Source: Clostridiales bacterium
GTDB lineage: Bacteria; Bacillota; Clostridia; Christensenellales; CAG-138
Assembly: GCA_019416935.1 (NCBI GenBank)
Contig: DXWI01000003.1
Location: 62,001-126,000 of the forward strand
DNA: 64,000 bases
Reading direction: 5' to 3'
In this document: positions 43,224 to 52,301 of the stretch, one piece after another
Layout: each line of letters opens with the position of its first letter
How positions within the stretch are numbered: position 1 is the stretch's first letter
Program-made: the position numbers and the translations under genes
Notes under the pieces: generated by a model
Database searches by the model: none
What the model saw: only the letters and a program-made list of their open reading frames with translations
What the model was told of the DNA's origin: nothing

Positions 43224-44287
43224 TCAGTTCACGATTGCTAAGCACACGAAACTGCAATCACCGTTCATGGTATAGGTGAAGGACTTCGGTGCAGGATTAT
43301 ACCGATCACCCGCAGCATGACTTCCCTCCCAGTACACGGAGCTACTGCTCGACGTACTCGTCACCGTAATCTTCGTACCCGCCGGCACACTGCCGCTGCT
43401 TGCGCCGGAGTATCCGCCGCCGGAGAAAACGCACCACTTGCAGCTCACGCTATAGTAGACGGGCTCCGGCGTCGGCGCCGGTGTTGCGGAGGGCTGCTGC
43501 GCGGTGGGCGCGGCCGTGGGCTTTGGCGTGGAGGCGGCCTCCCCCCTTCTTCTTCAGCACGACCTCATAGACCGTGCTTTCACTCAAATCAAAAGCGCGA
43601 AAACTCGTGATCGTGCGGTTATAATGATATGGCACATGGTTGATCAGCCAGTAATCCACCTCGTAGCCGCGCAGAATATCCGCCTCCACATAGACCGAGA
43701 TTGTGCCGCCCGGAACCGTCCCTCCCGTGGCGGCGTTCACATAGTCCTCTTCAAACACGAATTCGGTGAACGGATCGCCGCCGGCCTTGTTCTTCGCGTT
43801 AAGGAACCGCATTTCGGCGTTGATGGCGGTAATGGTCTTGACCGGGCGCAGCACCGCCTCGATCACGGTGTCGTCCTGCGCGGAGAAGGCACAGCTCTCT
43901 CCCGTTTGATCCGCCAGCCGTTCGCCGTTGAGCGCCCAGTAATCCAGCGCCATGCCCTCGGGAATGACCGCCGTCGCCGTGAGCGCAGCCATCTCTCCAA
44001 CCGGAGCATCAGCGCTCGGCTCCCCATCGATGGCCGCGTTGAGCGCAAAAACCGAAAACATCTCGGGGCGCGGCCGCGGCTGTCGGTTCCGGCTCCGCAA
44101 GCAGCACCGTTTCGGCTTCGCCTCCCTTTTCGGCCGCGGCAAGCGCCGCGTTCGCCTCGTCGAGCTGCTGCTGCAAAAGCTGTGCTTGTACCTTGACGGC
44201 CTCAAGCTCTGCGGAATTGCCGCTCTGGCAGCCGGTCAGGGTCAGCAGCATCAGCGCTGCCAGTATCAAAGAGAAAACTTTCTTCAT
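43224..44287 (-). pseudogene. Lipoprotein gene interrupted by two single-base frameshifts
   Basis: The start MKKVFSLILAALMLLTLTGC (lipobox LTGC) is followed by a coiled-coil-like AELEAVKVQAQLLQQQLDEA. The frame then shifts at a four-base G run on the plus strand (about 44064-44067). It continues as MFSVFALNAAIDGE with two DYWALNG/DYWLINH beta domains, and shifts again at six C's (43541-43546) into a Pro/Thr linker and a domain ending at 43224. Removing one base in each run restores a single protein of about 353 residues. Either real decay or homopolymer sequence errors. Confidence 0.75.
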
Positions 44288-44415
44288 TTTATTCTTCTCA
44301 CAGAATGGATATGGTCGGCCGCCCCGAACGGGTCGGATCCGCCGCATGGAAAAAGCCAAACACAGCCCGCCGCCGACATTGGTCGCCTGCGGCGAGCCAT
44401 GCAGGGCATCGTTCG

Positions 44416-45093
44416 CTATTTTTTGAACGGCAGGTAGGGAATCATCTGGGTTGCCAGTTTGGGAACGGTCATGGTCTGCAAGAACACCTTGCCCGGGCCG
44501 GTCACGACCGTATCGAACAGCCCTTCGCCGCCGAGCAGCATGTTCTTGGCGCCCTTGACCATCTGTACGTCCATGGTGCAGGTCGCATCCATGATCGCCA
44601 ACACGCCGGTATCGCACACGAGCCGTTCGCCGGGCTGAAGATCGTATTCCTGACAGTAGCCGTCCACCTCAAGGAACACAAGGCCCGGGCCGGTGATGCG
44701 CTGCATGATAAACCCTTCGCCGCCCACAAAGCCGGCACCCAGCTTTTTTTGGAAGTGGATCGCCAGTTCCACGCCATAGGTGGCGCACAGGAATGCGCGT
44801 TTCTGGCAGACGATACTCTCGCCCGGCTGCAGCACCCGCGCCACGATCCTGCCGGGGAAGGAGGAGGCAAATGCAATCTCCGCCGCGCCCTGCGCGGTGT
44901 AGGTGTTCATGAACAGGCTTTCGCCCATAAACATCCGGCCAAGCGCCTTGCCCACGCCGCCCTCGGCCTTCGTTTCGGTCAGCACCGGACCGCGGGCCCA
45001 TGTGCGCCCCCCGACCTCGCTCAAAAGCTTTTCGCCGGGATCGAGCTGGATGATGACGGCGGGCAGACTGCCGCCCTCGATGGAATAGCGCAT
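44416..45093 (-). CDS. AIM24/TIGR00266-family protein
   Basis: A 225-residue beta-helix-like cytoplasmic protein. It starts MRYSIEGGSLPAVIIQLDPGEKL and has GGVGKALGRMFMGESLFMNTY and LGAGFVGGEGFIMQRITGPG, the repeated Gly-rich turns of this family. Family members are widespread but without known activity. AAAGGAG lies just upstream. Its neighbours on both sides are lipoprotein genes on the same strand. Confidence 0.9.
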   Translation of the reverse strand: MRYSIEGGSLPAVIIQLDPGEKLLSEVGGRTWARGPVLTETKAEGGVGKALGRMFMGESLFMNTYTAQGAAEIAFASSFPGRIVARVLQPGESIVCQKRAFLCATYGVELAIHFQKKLGAGFVGGEGFIMQRITGPGLVFLEVDGYCQEYDLQPGERLVCDTGVLAIMDATCTMDVQMVKGAKNMLLGGEGLFDTVVTGPGKVFLQTMTVPKLATQMIPYLPFKK

Positions 45094-45141
45094 GTGTGTT
45101 CTCCTTTCCTGTTGGTTCGTGGTTTGTTCCGCCGCTTTGCC

Positions 45142-46092
45142 TCAGCCGACCGCGCCCGCCTGATGTTCCGCATAGTGGGGCGGAAGCGTATCGTTCTTCT
45201 CGTCCCATGCGGCACCCTCCTTGCGCAGGAAAATCTCCACGAGGCAGCCGGATGCGCTGCTGTCATCGGTGCATTCATAGGAAAAGTAGAGGCTTCCGTC
45301 GTCGCTGATTCTGGTTTCAAACAGGCTTTCCTCGTCCTCGGTCAGATAGGTATCCAGCAGCCATGCATCCTGCTCGCCAATGTCGGGCAGGAGCGTCACA
45401 TCGCCCTCGGACTCTTCCAGCCACATGGAAAATTCGGGATACGAGGTGTTCCCGTCCTTGTAGAGATCGATGTACTTACGGCCCGTATCGGTGTTGTTGC
45501 CGATCTGCCCGTACATGTCCTGAAAGTCCTCCGCATGGCCGCCCCAGCACTGGCTTTCGCGGATCCAGCCATACCAGCTGCCGGTGAGCACCTCGTCCGG
45601 CACGCCGACAAACGTGTTTACACCCTGAAATGCTTCCTCAATGGAACCCGCGACCACCACGCCGTCGTTGACTCCGACGAGTCCGGAACCGACGCCATCG
45701 GATGCTGCGTTGCCGCCCGTACCGTCAGCTGAGGGGGCACTTTGTCCCTCCTTGACAAAGCGGATGTTCATATCGCCGTATTTCACGTCGATCACGCCGT
45801 TCTTAAGCGTGCCCTCCATGGCGTTCTCCATGCCCAGGAAGCTCACGGTGCCGCTGAAGTTCTCACCGTCAAGCTTCCACTTGAGGTCAAACTCAAAGCC
45901 GGAATAGTATGTGCCCTTGCCGCCCTTTTTCAGCTCCAGCCAGCTCTCCTCCGCCGGCGCCTGCAATTCTCCGTCAAAGTAGCTTTCGCCCGTGCAGAGG
46001 TACTTGCCGGTTACATCCTCGCCCTTGTCGCCGCAGGCGGTCAGGGTCAGCAGCATCAACAGCGCCAGCAGCGCGGCAATCATTTTTTTCAT
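45142..46092 (-). CDS. Lipoprotein with beta-domain shared with the next upstream gene
   Basis: A 316-residue lipoprotein, lipobox LTAC at residues 17-20. The first domain (ELKKGGKGTYYSGF...GTLKNGVIDVKYGDMNIRFVKEG) resembles the ELKSNGKCTMNVDG...GTLANGVMTLENM segment of the 46200-48059 protein. The second (VLTGSWYGWIRESQCWGG) resembles that protein's TGTWYGCMY domain. The linker is Gly/Ser/Asp rich. Function unknown. Start at 46092 is the ATG of the signal peptide MKKMIAALL. Confidence 0.75.
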   Translation of the reverse strand: MKKMIAALLALLMLLTLTACGDKGEDVTGKYLCTGESYFDGELQAPAEESWLELKKGGKGTYYSGFEFDLKWKLDGENFSGTVSFLGMENAMEGTLKNGVIDVKYGDMNIRFVKEGQSAPSADGTGGNAASDGVGSGLVGVNDGVVVAGSIEEAFQGVNTFVGVPDEVLTGSWYGWIRESQCWGGHAEDFQDMYGQIGNNTDTGRKYIDLYKDGNTSYPEFSMWLEESEGDVTLLPDIGEQDAWLLDTYLTEDEESLFETRISDDGSLYFSYECTDDSSASGCLVEIFLRKEGAAWDEKNDTLPPHYAEHQAGAVG

Positions 46093-46199
46093 ATCTGTAC
46101 TCCTCTTTTTTGAAATAATTCGTTTGGGTCGTGGAAGCAAATTTTTCTGCGTCACAGGCTCACACGTCGCGGCCCTGATTGCTTCTGTCGACCGGGTTG

Positions 46200-48059
46200 C
46201 TATTTGAGCAGGCCAGAGGTATACGACATACTGCTCCAGTATTCATAGCCGTTGTCCGCAACTTTGAAGTTGATGGCAATATACTCGCCTGTCGGGGCAG
46301 ACCACTGATACATGTGTCCGTTCCCTTCTCGCCAGTTGGCGCTGTCCGTCATCGGAAGACCGTGCACATAGCCCATCATGTCGTAAACATCGCCGTAGGT
46401 GACCTCGGTACGATGCTCATCGCAGTATTTTCCCGTAGCGATCAGGGTATCCAGCGACACGATGCCGTCCGCATCTGCTTCGGATTGACCGTAATCGCTC
46501 GCAGCCTCCTGCGGTTCCGCCTGACCGTCCGTTGATGCGCCTTCTCCGCCGGCTTCGGGCTCTGCTACGTCCGCATAGCCGACGGGGGCAAACCCGTAGG
46601 GGGGCAGCTCGCCGTTCGCAACCGCTTCGTTATAGCGGTCAATTGCGGGCGGGACGATCGCGAAATCGCTGTCGATCTCCTTCTGCCAGCTTGCGCCCCA
46701 CGGCTTCATGAACAGCGAATAGCTGAACGTGCCGTTGTCTGTTTGAATTTCATCGCCCATCACATACTGATCCGGGTAATCGGGCATGGGCAGGAACATC
46801 CAGTTGTAAGCGTACATATCCATGCCCGCAACATTGCCGTCAACGGCGTTCAGACCGGTCTCAGTGGCCTCGCAGTTGGCGAGCGCAAATGCCGTTTCGC
46901 TGCCGTCAAGATACACGGCAAAGGTGCCCTTGCCCTCCGCGTCCACATCAACCACCATGTAGGCGTTATAAAAATCGCACGGCACCGTCTCAAACTCCCC
47001 GGTCGCCTCGCTCACATACATGCAGCCATACCAGGTGCCGGTCCACTGCCGCTGCAGTTCGCTTGCCGCGCCGCTACCGGCACTGCCCTCCGGCAGACCG
47101 TCCGTGCCGGCGGAGCCGGGATTCGCGGGCGTGAAGCCGCCCTCTTTTTCAAACGTCATTGCAACGCCCATATCCAGCATGTTTTCAAGCGTCATGACGC
47201 CGTTTGCGAGCGTGCCGTCGCAGTCGAGGCCGCCGCCCTTGACGTGGAACACGCCGTTCTCCAGCGTCCATTTTCCGCTGCCCTTCGTGCCGTCTACGTT
47301 CATGGTGCATTTGCCGTTGCTCTTGAGTTCGATTGTCACGCCGTTCTCAAACAGATCGGTAATATCCATCTCTATGCCCAGCATCTCCGCCGTGGTGGCG
47401 GTATACAGGCCGAGGTTGGGATCGTCCGCCGCGTCGCCGCCGCCCTTTCCACCGAGAACACAGATCAGCACGATGGCAAGGATCACGGCCAGCACCGCGC
47501 CGCCGATGATGAACAGCAGCTTTTTGTTCATGGGCTTTTTCTGCTTGGGCGCCGTAAAAACGGGCTGGGCCTTGGGCCGCCCGGCGCCGCCCTGCACCGC
47601 ATCGCTCTGCTGCGCCGGGGGCGTGTAGGTCTGTTGATTCCCCTGCGGTGCATAGTCCTGCTGCGCCGGGGGCGTATAGGTCTGCTGATTCCCCTGCGGT
47701 GCATAGTCCTGCTGCGCCGGGGGCGTATAGGTCTGCTGATTCCCCTGCGGTGCATAGTCCTGCTGCACCGGGGGCGTATAGGTCTGTTGATTCCCCTGCG
47801 GTGCGTAGCCCTGCTGCACCGGGGGCGTGTAGGTCTGCTGATTCCCCTGCGGTGCATGGTCCTGCTGCACCGGGGGCGTATACCCTCCCTGCTGTTGCAG
47901 CACTTGGGGCGCCTTGATCGGCTCCTGAACGGGGATCTCCGGTTCCGGCGCTATGGGCGAAGCCGCGGCTGGCTTGGGCGTTTCATACTTTGTTCCGCAA
48001 TTCGTGCAGAACTTAGAGCCTTCCTGTAGCTGCGCACCGCAGTTTGAGCAAAAAGCCAT
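46200..48059 (-). CDS. Zinc-ribbon, tandem-repeat, single-pass membrane protein
   Basis: A 619-residue protein. An N-terminal zinc ribbon (CSNCGAQLQEGSKFCTNCG) is followed by a Gln/Pro/Tyr-rich tandem repeat of 17 residues (TYTPPVQQDYAPQGNQQ, about five copies, residues 57-148). One membrane helix (LLFIIGGAVLAVILAIVLICVLGG) leads to extracellular beta domains: the GKCTMNVDGTKGSGKWTLENG domain, a TGTWYGCMYVSEATGE domain and a C-terminal region ending SGLLK. The topology puts the ribbon in the cytoplasm. Ribbon-plus-receptor proteins of this shape suggest an envelope sensor; that is inference. Confidence 0.75.
   Translation of the reverse strand: MAFCSNCGAQLQEGSKFCTNCGTKYETPKPAAASPIAPEPEIPVQEPIKAPQVLQQQGGYTPPVQQDHAPQGNQQTYTPPVQQGYAPQGNQQTYTPPVQQDYAPQGNQQTYTPPAQQDYAPQGNQQTYTPPAQQDYAPQGNQQTYTPPAQQSDAVQGGAGRPKAQPVFTAPKQKKPMNKKLLFIIGGAVLAVILAIVLICVLGGKGGGDAADDPNLGLYTATTAEMLGIEMDITDLFENGVTIELKSNGKCTMNVDGTKGSGKWTLENGVFHVKGGGLDCDGTLANGVMTLENMLDMGVAMTFEKEGGFTPANPGSAGTDGLPEGSAGSGAASELQRQWTGTWYGCMYVSEATGEFETVPCDFYNAYMVVDVDAEGKGTFAVYLDGSETAFALANCEATETGLNAVDGNVAGMDMYAYNWMFLPMPDYPDQYVMGDEIQTDNGTFSYSLFMKPWGASWQKEIDSDFAIVPPAIDRYNEAVANGELPPYGFAPVGYADVAEPEAGGEGASTDGQAEPQEAASDYGQSEADADGIVSLDTLIATGKYCDEHRTEVTYGDVYDMMGYVHGLPMTDSANWREGNGHMYQWSAPTGEYIAINFKVADNGYEYWSSMSYTSGLLK
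47617..47885 (-). repeat. 51-bp coding tandem repeat, five full units plus a partial unit
   Basis: Units begin with GGGGGCGT (plus strand) at 47617, 47668, 47719, 47770 and 47821, with a partial unit at 47872. They differ by only a few bases each (for example GCGCC or GCACC, TGCATAG or TGCGTAG). Each encodes one 17-residue Gln/Pro/Tyr repeat. The near-identity makes copy number prone to change. Confidence 0.9.
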
Positions 48060-48084
48060 GTGGGAGTTCCTCCTTTATGATGCT

Positions 48085-48540
48085 TCATTTCTTGATTTGA
48101 CGAAATAACCGTGCAGGCGGGCATCCGTTGACGGCACGGATATGGAGCTGCCGCTTCCCCGCCGCGCCGTTGGAAACGGGATCGCGGCAGGCGCTTACTG
48201 GCTCCCCTAGCTCCTTCAGCCGCCCGGCACAGCCGCAGCACATATCCAGATCGCTGCAAATGAGAAAGCAACGATCGCAGACCAGCCGTTTGCAAATCGG
48301 GCAGAGGTTGAAGTGCTCCAGCGCCTGCTTCACCGCGAGCATTTTCGCCCACGCTCTCTCCCTTTGGTACATCGCCTCGTAGACGATGCGCTTTTCTTCC
48401 GTTGAGGGCGAGTCTCCTGCCTTTGAAAAAGCGATGGGCTTGCTCTTCCAGAGCTCCCCGCACTGCCCACATTGCAGAGAATAGCAAAACGCACGCTCGG
48501 TGGAGCGGTCCACGAGCGCTTGTTCCAATAGCTGCTTCAA
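48085..48540 (-). CDS. Small cysteine-rich zinc-binding-type protein
   Basis: About 151 residues. Cys pairs occur as CGQCGE early and CPICKRLVCDRCFLICSD then CCGCAG later, a pattern of two zinc-binding clusters. A helical LAVKQALEHFNL lies between. The start is best placed at TTG 48540 (MKQLLEQA after initiation), 8 bases after GGAGG; a longer in-frame ATG reading to 48615 has no site. It is the first gene of the zinc-ribbon island's minus-strand run, 25 bases before the tandem-repeat gene. Confidence 0.65.
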   Translation of the reverse strand: MKQLLEQALVDRSTERAFCYSLQCGQCGELWKSKPIAFSKAGDSPSTEEKRIVYEAMYQRERAWAKMLAVKQALEHFNLCPICKRLVCDRCFLICSDLDMCCGCAGRLKELGEPVSACRDPVSNGAAGKRQLHIRAVNGCPPARLFRQIKK

Positions 48541-48722
48541 ACCAAATTCCTCCCCCCTCGACAGGCCTGCCGGCAGAATGGATGCATAGAACAGACAGGA
48601 TTCTCTATGACACAATGGGATTCATCATTTCAATTAAACATAAATACGGGGTGAAATCCTAGTAGCGCGTGACTACTCTTTGCGCCAAACGGCAAATGGT
48701 ATCCTATGACTACCATATAAAA

Positions 48723-48754
48723 AACCGCCGGAATTCAAACGAATTTCGGCGGTT
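48723..48754 (-). terminator. Intrinsic terminator of the signalling island
   Basis: AACCGCCG...AATT pairs with AATT...CGGCGGTT over a 6-base loop, followed on the minus strand by TTTTTTATA, 14 bases past the LuxR gene's stop. Confidence 0.8.
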
Positions 48755-48768
48755 CAAGATGTCCAACT

Positions 48769-50346
48769 CTATTTTTTGATGTCATCGAGGCAATCGCAGC
48801 GCCGGAACAAATCGATATAGAGCATCAATTCATCCCGGGAGGCGACGTGGAGCTTCCGGTACAGGTTGCCGTTGTGCTTGCGCACCGTCGCCATGCTGAT
48901 ATAGGCAAGGCCGGGAATCTCCTCAATCTCATGCCCATCGATATAATAGTGTAATATCCCCCGTTCGGAGGCGGTCAGCGTCCCTATACGCTCGGCAAAA
49001 TCCCGGAACAGCACGGCGATGCCCGGCGGCAGCGTTTCCTTTCCGATGGCATGCTCCTGTGTTTTGGATTGTACAAAGGCGATGAGTTCATCGATCTCGC
49101 AAATGCCGGAGCGCTGTCCGGCAAACGGCTGTTCGGTCTGGATGGCCTCCAGACTCTGGGTGATCGGGCGCACAAACCGGCTCGACAGGAGCAGGGACAA
49201 CCCGATCATCAGCAGCAGAATAACGAGCGAAACCAGCACCAGACGCGCCCTGCTTTGGGCTGCGGCCTGATGGACGCCGGCGGCGGGAACGAGCGTTACC
49301 AGTTGGAACGGCAGGCCGTCCGCATCCGCTATCTCCACCGACTGGTGCATGCCGACATAGGATTCGCCCCCCACTGTGTATATATTGTATCGGTTGCCGC
49401 GCTCCACCGCAAGGGAACCGCTTGCCTCCAGATAGCTTCCGTCGGTGCCGCCCAGCATCGCTTGATCGAGCGCGATCTCGTCCGTTCCGGCCGGCGCGAT
49501 CAGCGTCATCATATTTCCATAGGGACTGCTCAGGCCGGGGTACAGCAGTTTGAAGTACAGCTCGCTGATCTCAACGCCACACAACCCGCACACCCTGCCT
49601 CCGCCATCCAGTATGGGCACGCACAGCAGCATGGCGCTTTCCCATGTGTCCTTCAGCGGTATCTTTTCGGTCCAGTAGGACGCAGCGGCAAGCCGGCTGA
49701 CGGTCTGCCCCATGCGCTCCGCATAGCCGGGAATGAGCGCGCTGTCAAACTCCAGATTCCAGCGGTTGTGCAGTTGGACGCCATCGGTGCGGGCGATATC
49801 CGGGATGCCGCGATAGTAGGTGAGCTCCTGTCCCGGCCGGCTCTGCGCACTAATGTTCGCAGCCCGGAGGTAGACGCCGCTGCGGGAAACCGGGGCGGTT
49901 TTTGCGCGGGTATTGGTCGTGGCGTCCAGCACGGCGAACGCTCCGCTGCAGCGGCTGACCAGCATGGTGGCGTTGAGCGGCGCGTACAAATCCTCCTGTA
50001 TTTCCAGCAGCGCGTCGGGGTTGTCGTTCAGCTCCGCAAAGGTGATGCCGCGCGCCTGCAGCGACGTTTGGAGGCTCCGGGAAATCTCCTCCGACATCGC
50101 GATCGAACGCGCCGCCAGTTCATCCGTCTTTACCGCGAGCGCCGCAGCGCTGCCGGCCTGCTGCACGGACAGCAGATCGCCCACGCGCCGCTCAGCGTCC
50201 GAAAACACGCCGAGCAGGCTGAAAACCAGCAAAAAGCCCGCAAACACGGACAGCGCCATACAGGCCCAGTAGAGCGTCAGCCTGCGCTGCATGCCCACGC
50301 CCTGCTCTTTCGCAGCGAGCCGCATTTCCCTCAGCTTTGCAATCAA
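48769..50346 (-). CDS. Membrane-tethered LuxR-type regulator with extracellular sensor domain
   Basis: About 525 residues. Membrane helix 1 (LYWACMALSVFAGFLLVFSLL) is followed by a ~320-residue extracytoplasmic region resembling a Cache-type sensor, then helix 2 (ARLVLVSLVILLLMIGLSLLL). A HAMP-like stretch and a C-terminal LuxR-type HTH (LTASERGILHYYIDG...ISMATVRKHNGNLYRKL) complete it. It would bind DNA while anchored in the membrane. The start is uncertain: TTG at 50346 lies 10 bases after GGGGAGG, whereas ATG 50370 lies before it inside the upstream gene. Confidence 0.8.
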   Translation of the reverse strand: MIAKLREMRLAAKEQGVGMQRRLTLYWACMALSVFAGFLLVFSLLGVFSDAERRVGDLLSVQQAGSAAALAVKTDELAARSIAMSEEISRSLQTSLQARGITFAELNDNPDALLEIQEDLYAPLNATMLVSRCSGAFAVLDATTNTRAKTAPVSRSGVYLRAANISAQSRPGQELTYYRGIPDIARTDGVQLHNRWNLEFDSALIPGYAERMGQTVSRLAAASYWTEKIPLKDTWESAMLLCVPILDGGGRVCGLCGVEISELYFKLLYPGLSSPYGNMMTLIAPAGTDEIALDQAMLGGTDGSYLEASGSLAVERGNRYNIYTVGGESYVGMHQSVEIADADGLPFQLVTLVPAAGVHQAAAQSRARLVLVSLVILLLMIGLSLLLSSRFVRPITQSLEAIQTEQPFAGQRSGICEIDELIAFVQSKTQEHAIGKETLPPGIAVLFRDFAERIGTLTASERGILHYYIDGHEIEEIPGLAYISMATVRKHNGNLYRKLHVASRDELMLYIDLFRRCDCLDDIKK

Positions 50347-50353
50347 AGGCGTT

Positions 50354-51760
50354 TCACCTCCCCGGCCCATGCGAAAAACCTTCCTTGAGCGCGTCCTTTA
50401 AGCGTTCCGACGCGCGCTCCATGGTATCATCGTCCCGGACATACTGGCTCCGACCGGAGAGCAGGATGCTCCGCACCAGATCTTCAAAGCGCTCCTCGTG
50501 ATCGAGATAGGTTTCGAGCTGCGGCGGGGTATAGAACGCATATTCCTGCTGGGTTTTGACAAAGGTCTCATAGAGCTGGATATATTTGTCGCTGTCCAGC
50601 GCCCGGATGGCGGTCGGCAGATAGACGTCAAAGGACGCCTGCTTGACCGGCATATAGCCCATCCGCGTTACAAACTCCACGTTCCGCTGCGCGTCCGTCA
50701 GCCATTCGAGGAACGTCATGCAGGCGCGCTCCCGCTCCGGGGTGGATTTTACGGTGCAGATTCCCGCGCCCCGCTGCATGACCAACCACGCGCCGCCGGC
50801 AAATACGGGGCACGGGCGCACCAGCCACTCCACGTCCTCGGACGTGTTGTCGGAATAGGTTACGACGTCCGAAAAGTACAGTACACTGGCGGAGGAGGCA
50901 ATGGAGACGATGGCGTCCGCCGTGCGCAGCGGCTCCGTGGCATAGCCGCCCTTGAGCCAGAGCCCGCCGGACAGCGCCGCCTCGGCGTAGGGCGCCCACA
51001 CCCGGTCAAAGGCTGGGCCGAAGGCAATGGAGTCGCCGTCAAAGAAGGATTCGCCGAGCGATTCGACCCCCACCTGAAAATAGTTGAAGTGGAAATCGTG
51101 TACCAGCATTGCCTTTGCGTCATCCGCAATATCCGGGGTTTTGGCATCCGTCCATTCTGCATACCGAACGGCAGCGGCAAACAGTCCCTCCCATGTATCC
51201 AGATCGCTGATCGCTATGCCCGTATCCGCGCTGAATCGATCGAATATGGTCTTGTTGATGTACATGACCTCCGTGGATTTCGCCACGGGCAGTACGGCGA
51301 GACGACCGTTCACCATGCCCTCCTCCAGAAAGGAGGGCACAAAGCCGGAGAGCGACTGCTCCGACAGGGTATCCCTGTAATCCACAAGCACGCCGTCGTC
51401 CGGCATGGCCAGCACGGTTTTGGGATATGCCACGAACATATCCGGCAGCGCCGACGCACCGGGATCGCCGTAGGCCGAGGCAAGGATGAATTCATGGATG
51501 GTCTTGTTGTTGGATACGAGCGGAACCTCCACCCGGATACCCTGCTCTTTGCCGGTGGTCTGATTGAAGACGTCGATCATATCGTTGAGCGGCGAATCCG
51601 TCTGCCCGCCGTAAACATGCCACAGCGTGATCGTTACGGGCTGCTCCTTCGCTTTTTCGCTGCCCGCGCAGGCGCCGAAAGCCGGCAGCAGGCACAGCAG
51701 CAGACACAGGCACAAAAGCGCCGTTTTGGGCGCGGTTTTCTTTTTATTTATTGCAGGCAT
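50354..51760 (-). CDS. Extracellular solute-binding lipoprotein (family 1, sugar type)
   Basis: A 468-residue binding protein with lipobox FGAC. The mature start VTITLWHVYGGQTDSPLNDMIDVFNQ is typical of carbohydrate-type solute-binding proteins, as are PDMFVAYP and MYINKTIFDRF. No ABC permease or ATPase gene is nearby. Instead it sits between a receiver-like gene and a membrane LuxR gene, so it probably delivers a ligand signal rather than feeding a transporter. GGAGGG lies 7 bases upstream of the ATG. Confidence 0.88.
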   Translation of the reverse strand: MPAINKKKTAPKTALLCLCLLLCLLPAFGACAGSEKAKEQPVTITLWHVYGGQTDSPLNDMIDVFNQTTGKEQGIRVEVPLVSNNKTIHEFILASAYGDPGASALPDMFVAYPKTVLAMPDDGVLVDYRDTLSEQSLSGFVPSFLEEGMVNGRLAVLPVAKSTEVMYINKTIFDRFSADTGIAISDLDTWEGLFAAAVRYAEWTDAKTPDIADDAKAMLVHDFHFNYFQVGVESLGESFFDGDSIAFGPAFDRVWAPYAEAALSGGLWLKGGYATEPLRTADAIVSIASSASVLYFSDVVTYSDNTSEDVEWLVRPCPVFAGGAWLVMQRGAGICTVKSTPERERACMTFLEWLTDAQRNVEFVTRMGYMPVKQASFDVYLPTAIRALDSDKYIQLYETFVKTQQEYAFYTPPQLETYLDHEERFEDLVRSILLSGRSQYVRDDDTMERASERLKDALKEGFSHGPGR

Positions 51761-51772
51761 CGGCCGTCCCTC

Positions 51773-52159
51773 CTACAGTGCGTCCATCATGGCCACCAGG
51801 AAGCTCGCGCTCGTGGAGCCATAGATAAATTGGTCGATCAGTCCTTCCTTTTTTGCGCGGCGCACCTGCTTTGCCAGCTCTTTCTCAGAGTTCTCGTCCA
51901 CTAAAAGAACGACCTTGCATGTCGGAACCGCGCGCTTTACAGCGTTGCCGATGCTGAGCCGTTCGTCCAGCGTATACGGTCCATATCGCGTGACCTCCAT
52001 CAGCAGCGCATACGCGGAGAGGATGTTGCAATACCGGAGAATCTCCCCGGGCCGGCTGATGTTTTGTACCGCAAAGTCGCTCCCGCTGTCGCTGCGCAGT
52101 GCCTGCGCCACGGCGTCGGCGAAAACAAAATCCTTCATGTTCACAATCACTTGCCGCAT
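51773..52159 (-). CDS. Stand-alone pseudo-receiver protein
   Basis: A 128-residue protein with the alternating beta-alpha pattern and length of a response-regulator receiver. The third-strand position that normally carries the phospho-acceptor Asp reads YALLMEVTRYG, so Glu replaces Asp. The usual conserved Lys strand reads DQFIYGS, without Lys. It may mimic the phosphorylated state or only act in protein contacts. It is separated from the response regulator by a 142-base gap and followed after 12 bases by the solute-binding gene. Confidence 0.65.
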   Translation of the reverse strand: MRQVIVNMKDFVFADAVAQALRSDSGSDFAVQNISRPGEILRYCNILSAYALLMEVTRYGPYTLDERLSIGNAVKRAVPTCKVVLLVDENSEKELAKQVRRAKKEGLIDQFIYGSTSASFLVAMMDAL

Positions 52160-52301
52160 AATATTCCGCCCGCTTTTCGCAAGATTGGACGTTCTACCCC
52201 ATCCTTACCGTCATTATGACCGACAGTGCGGCGCTTCGCCCTATCAGAAATGATAGTTTTATGGTTAAAACCGTTGCCGCCCCGGGCGCAATATGCGCCT
52301 T

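Noticed and set aside
50346..50370. ATG at 50370 as start of the membrane LuxR gene
   Set aside because: It lies within the end of the upstream binding-protein gene and before the ribosome site GGGGAGG, so translation from it is unlikely.
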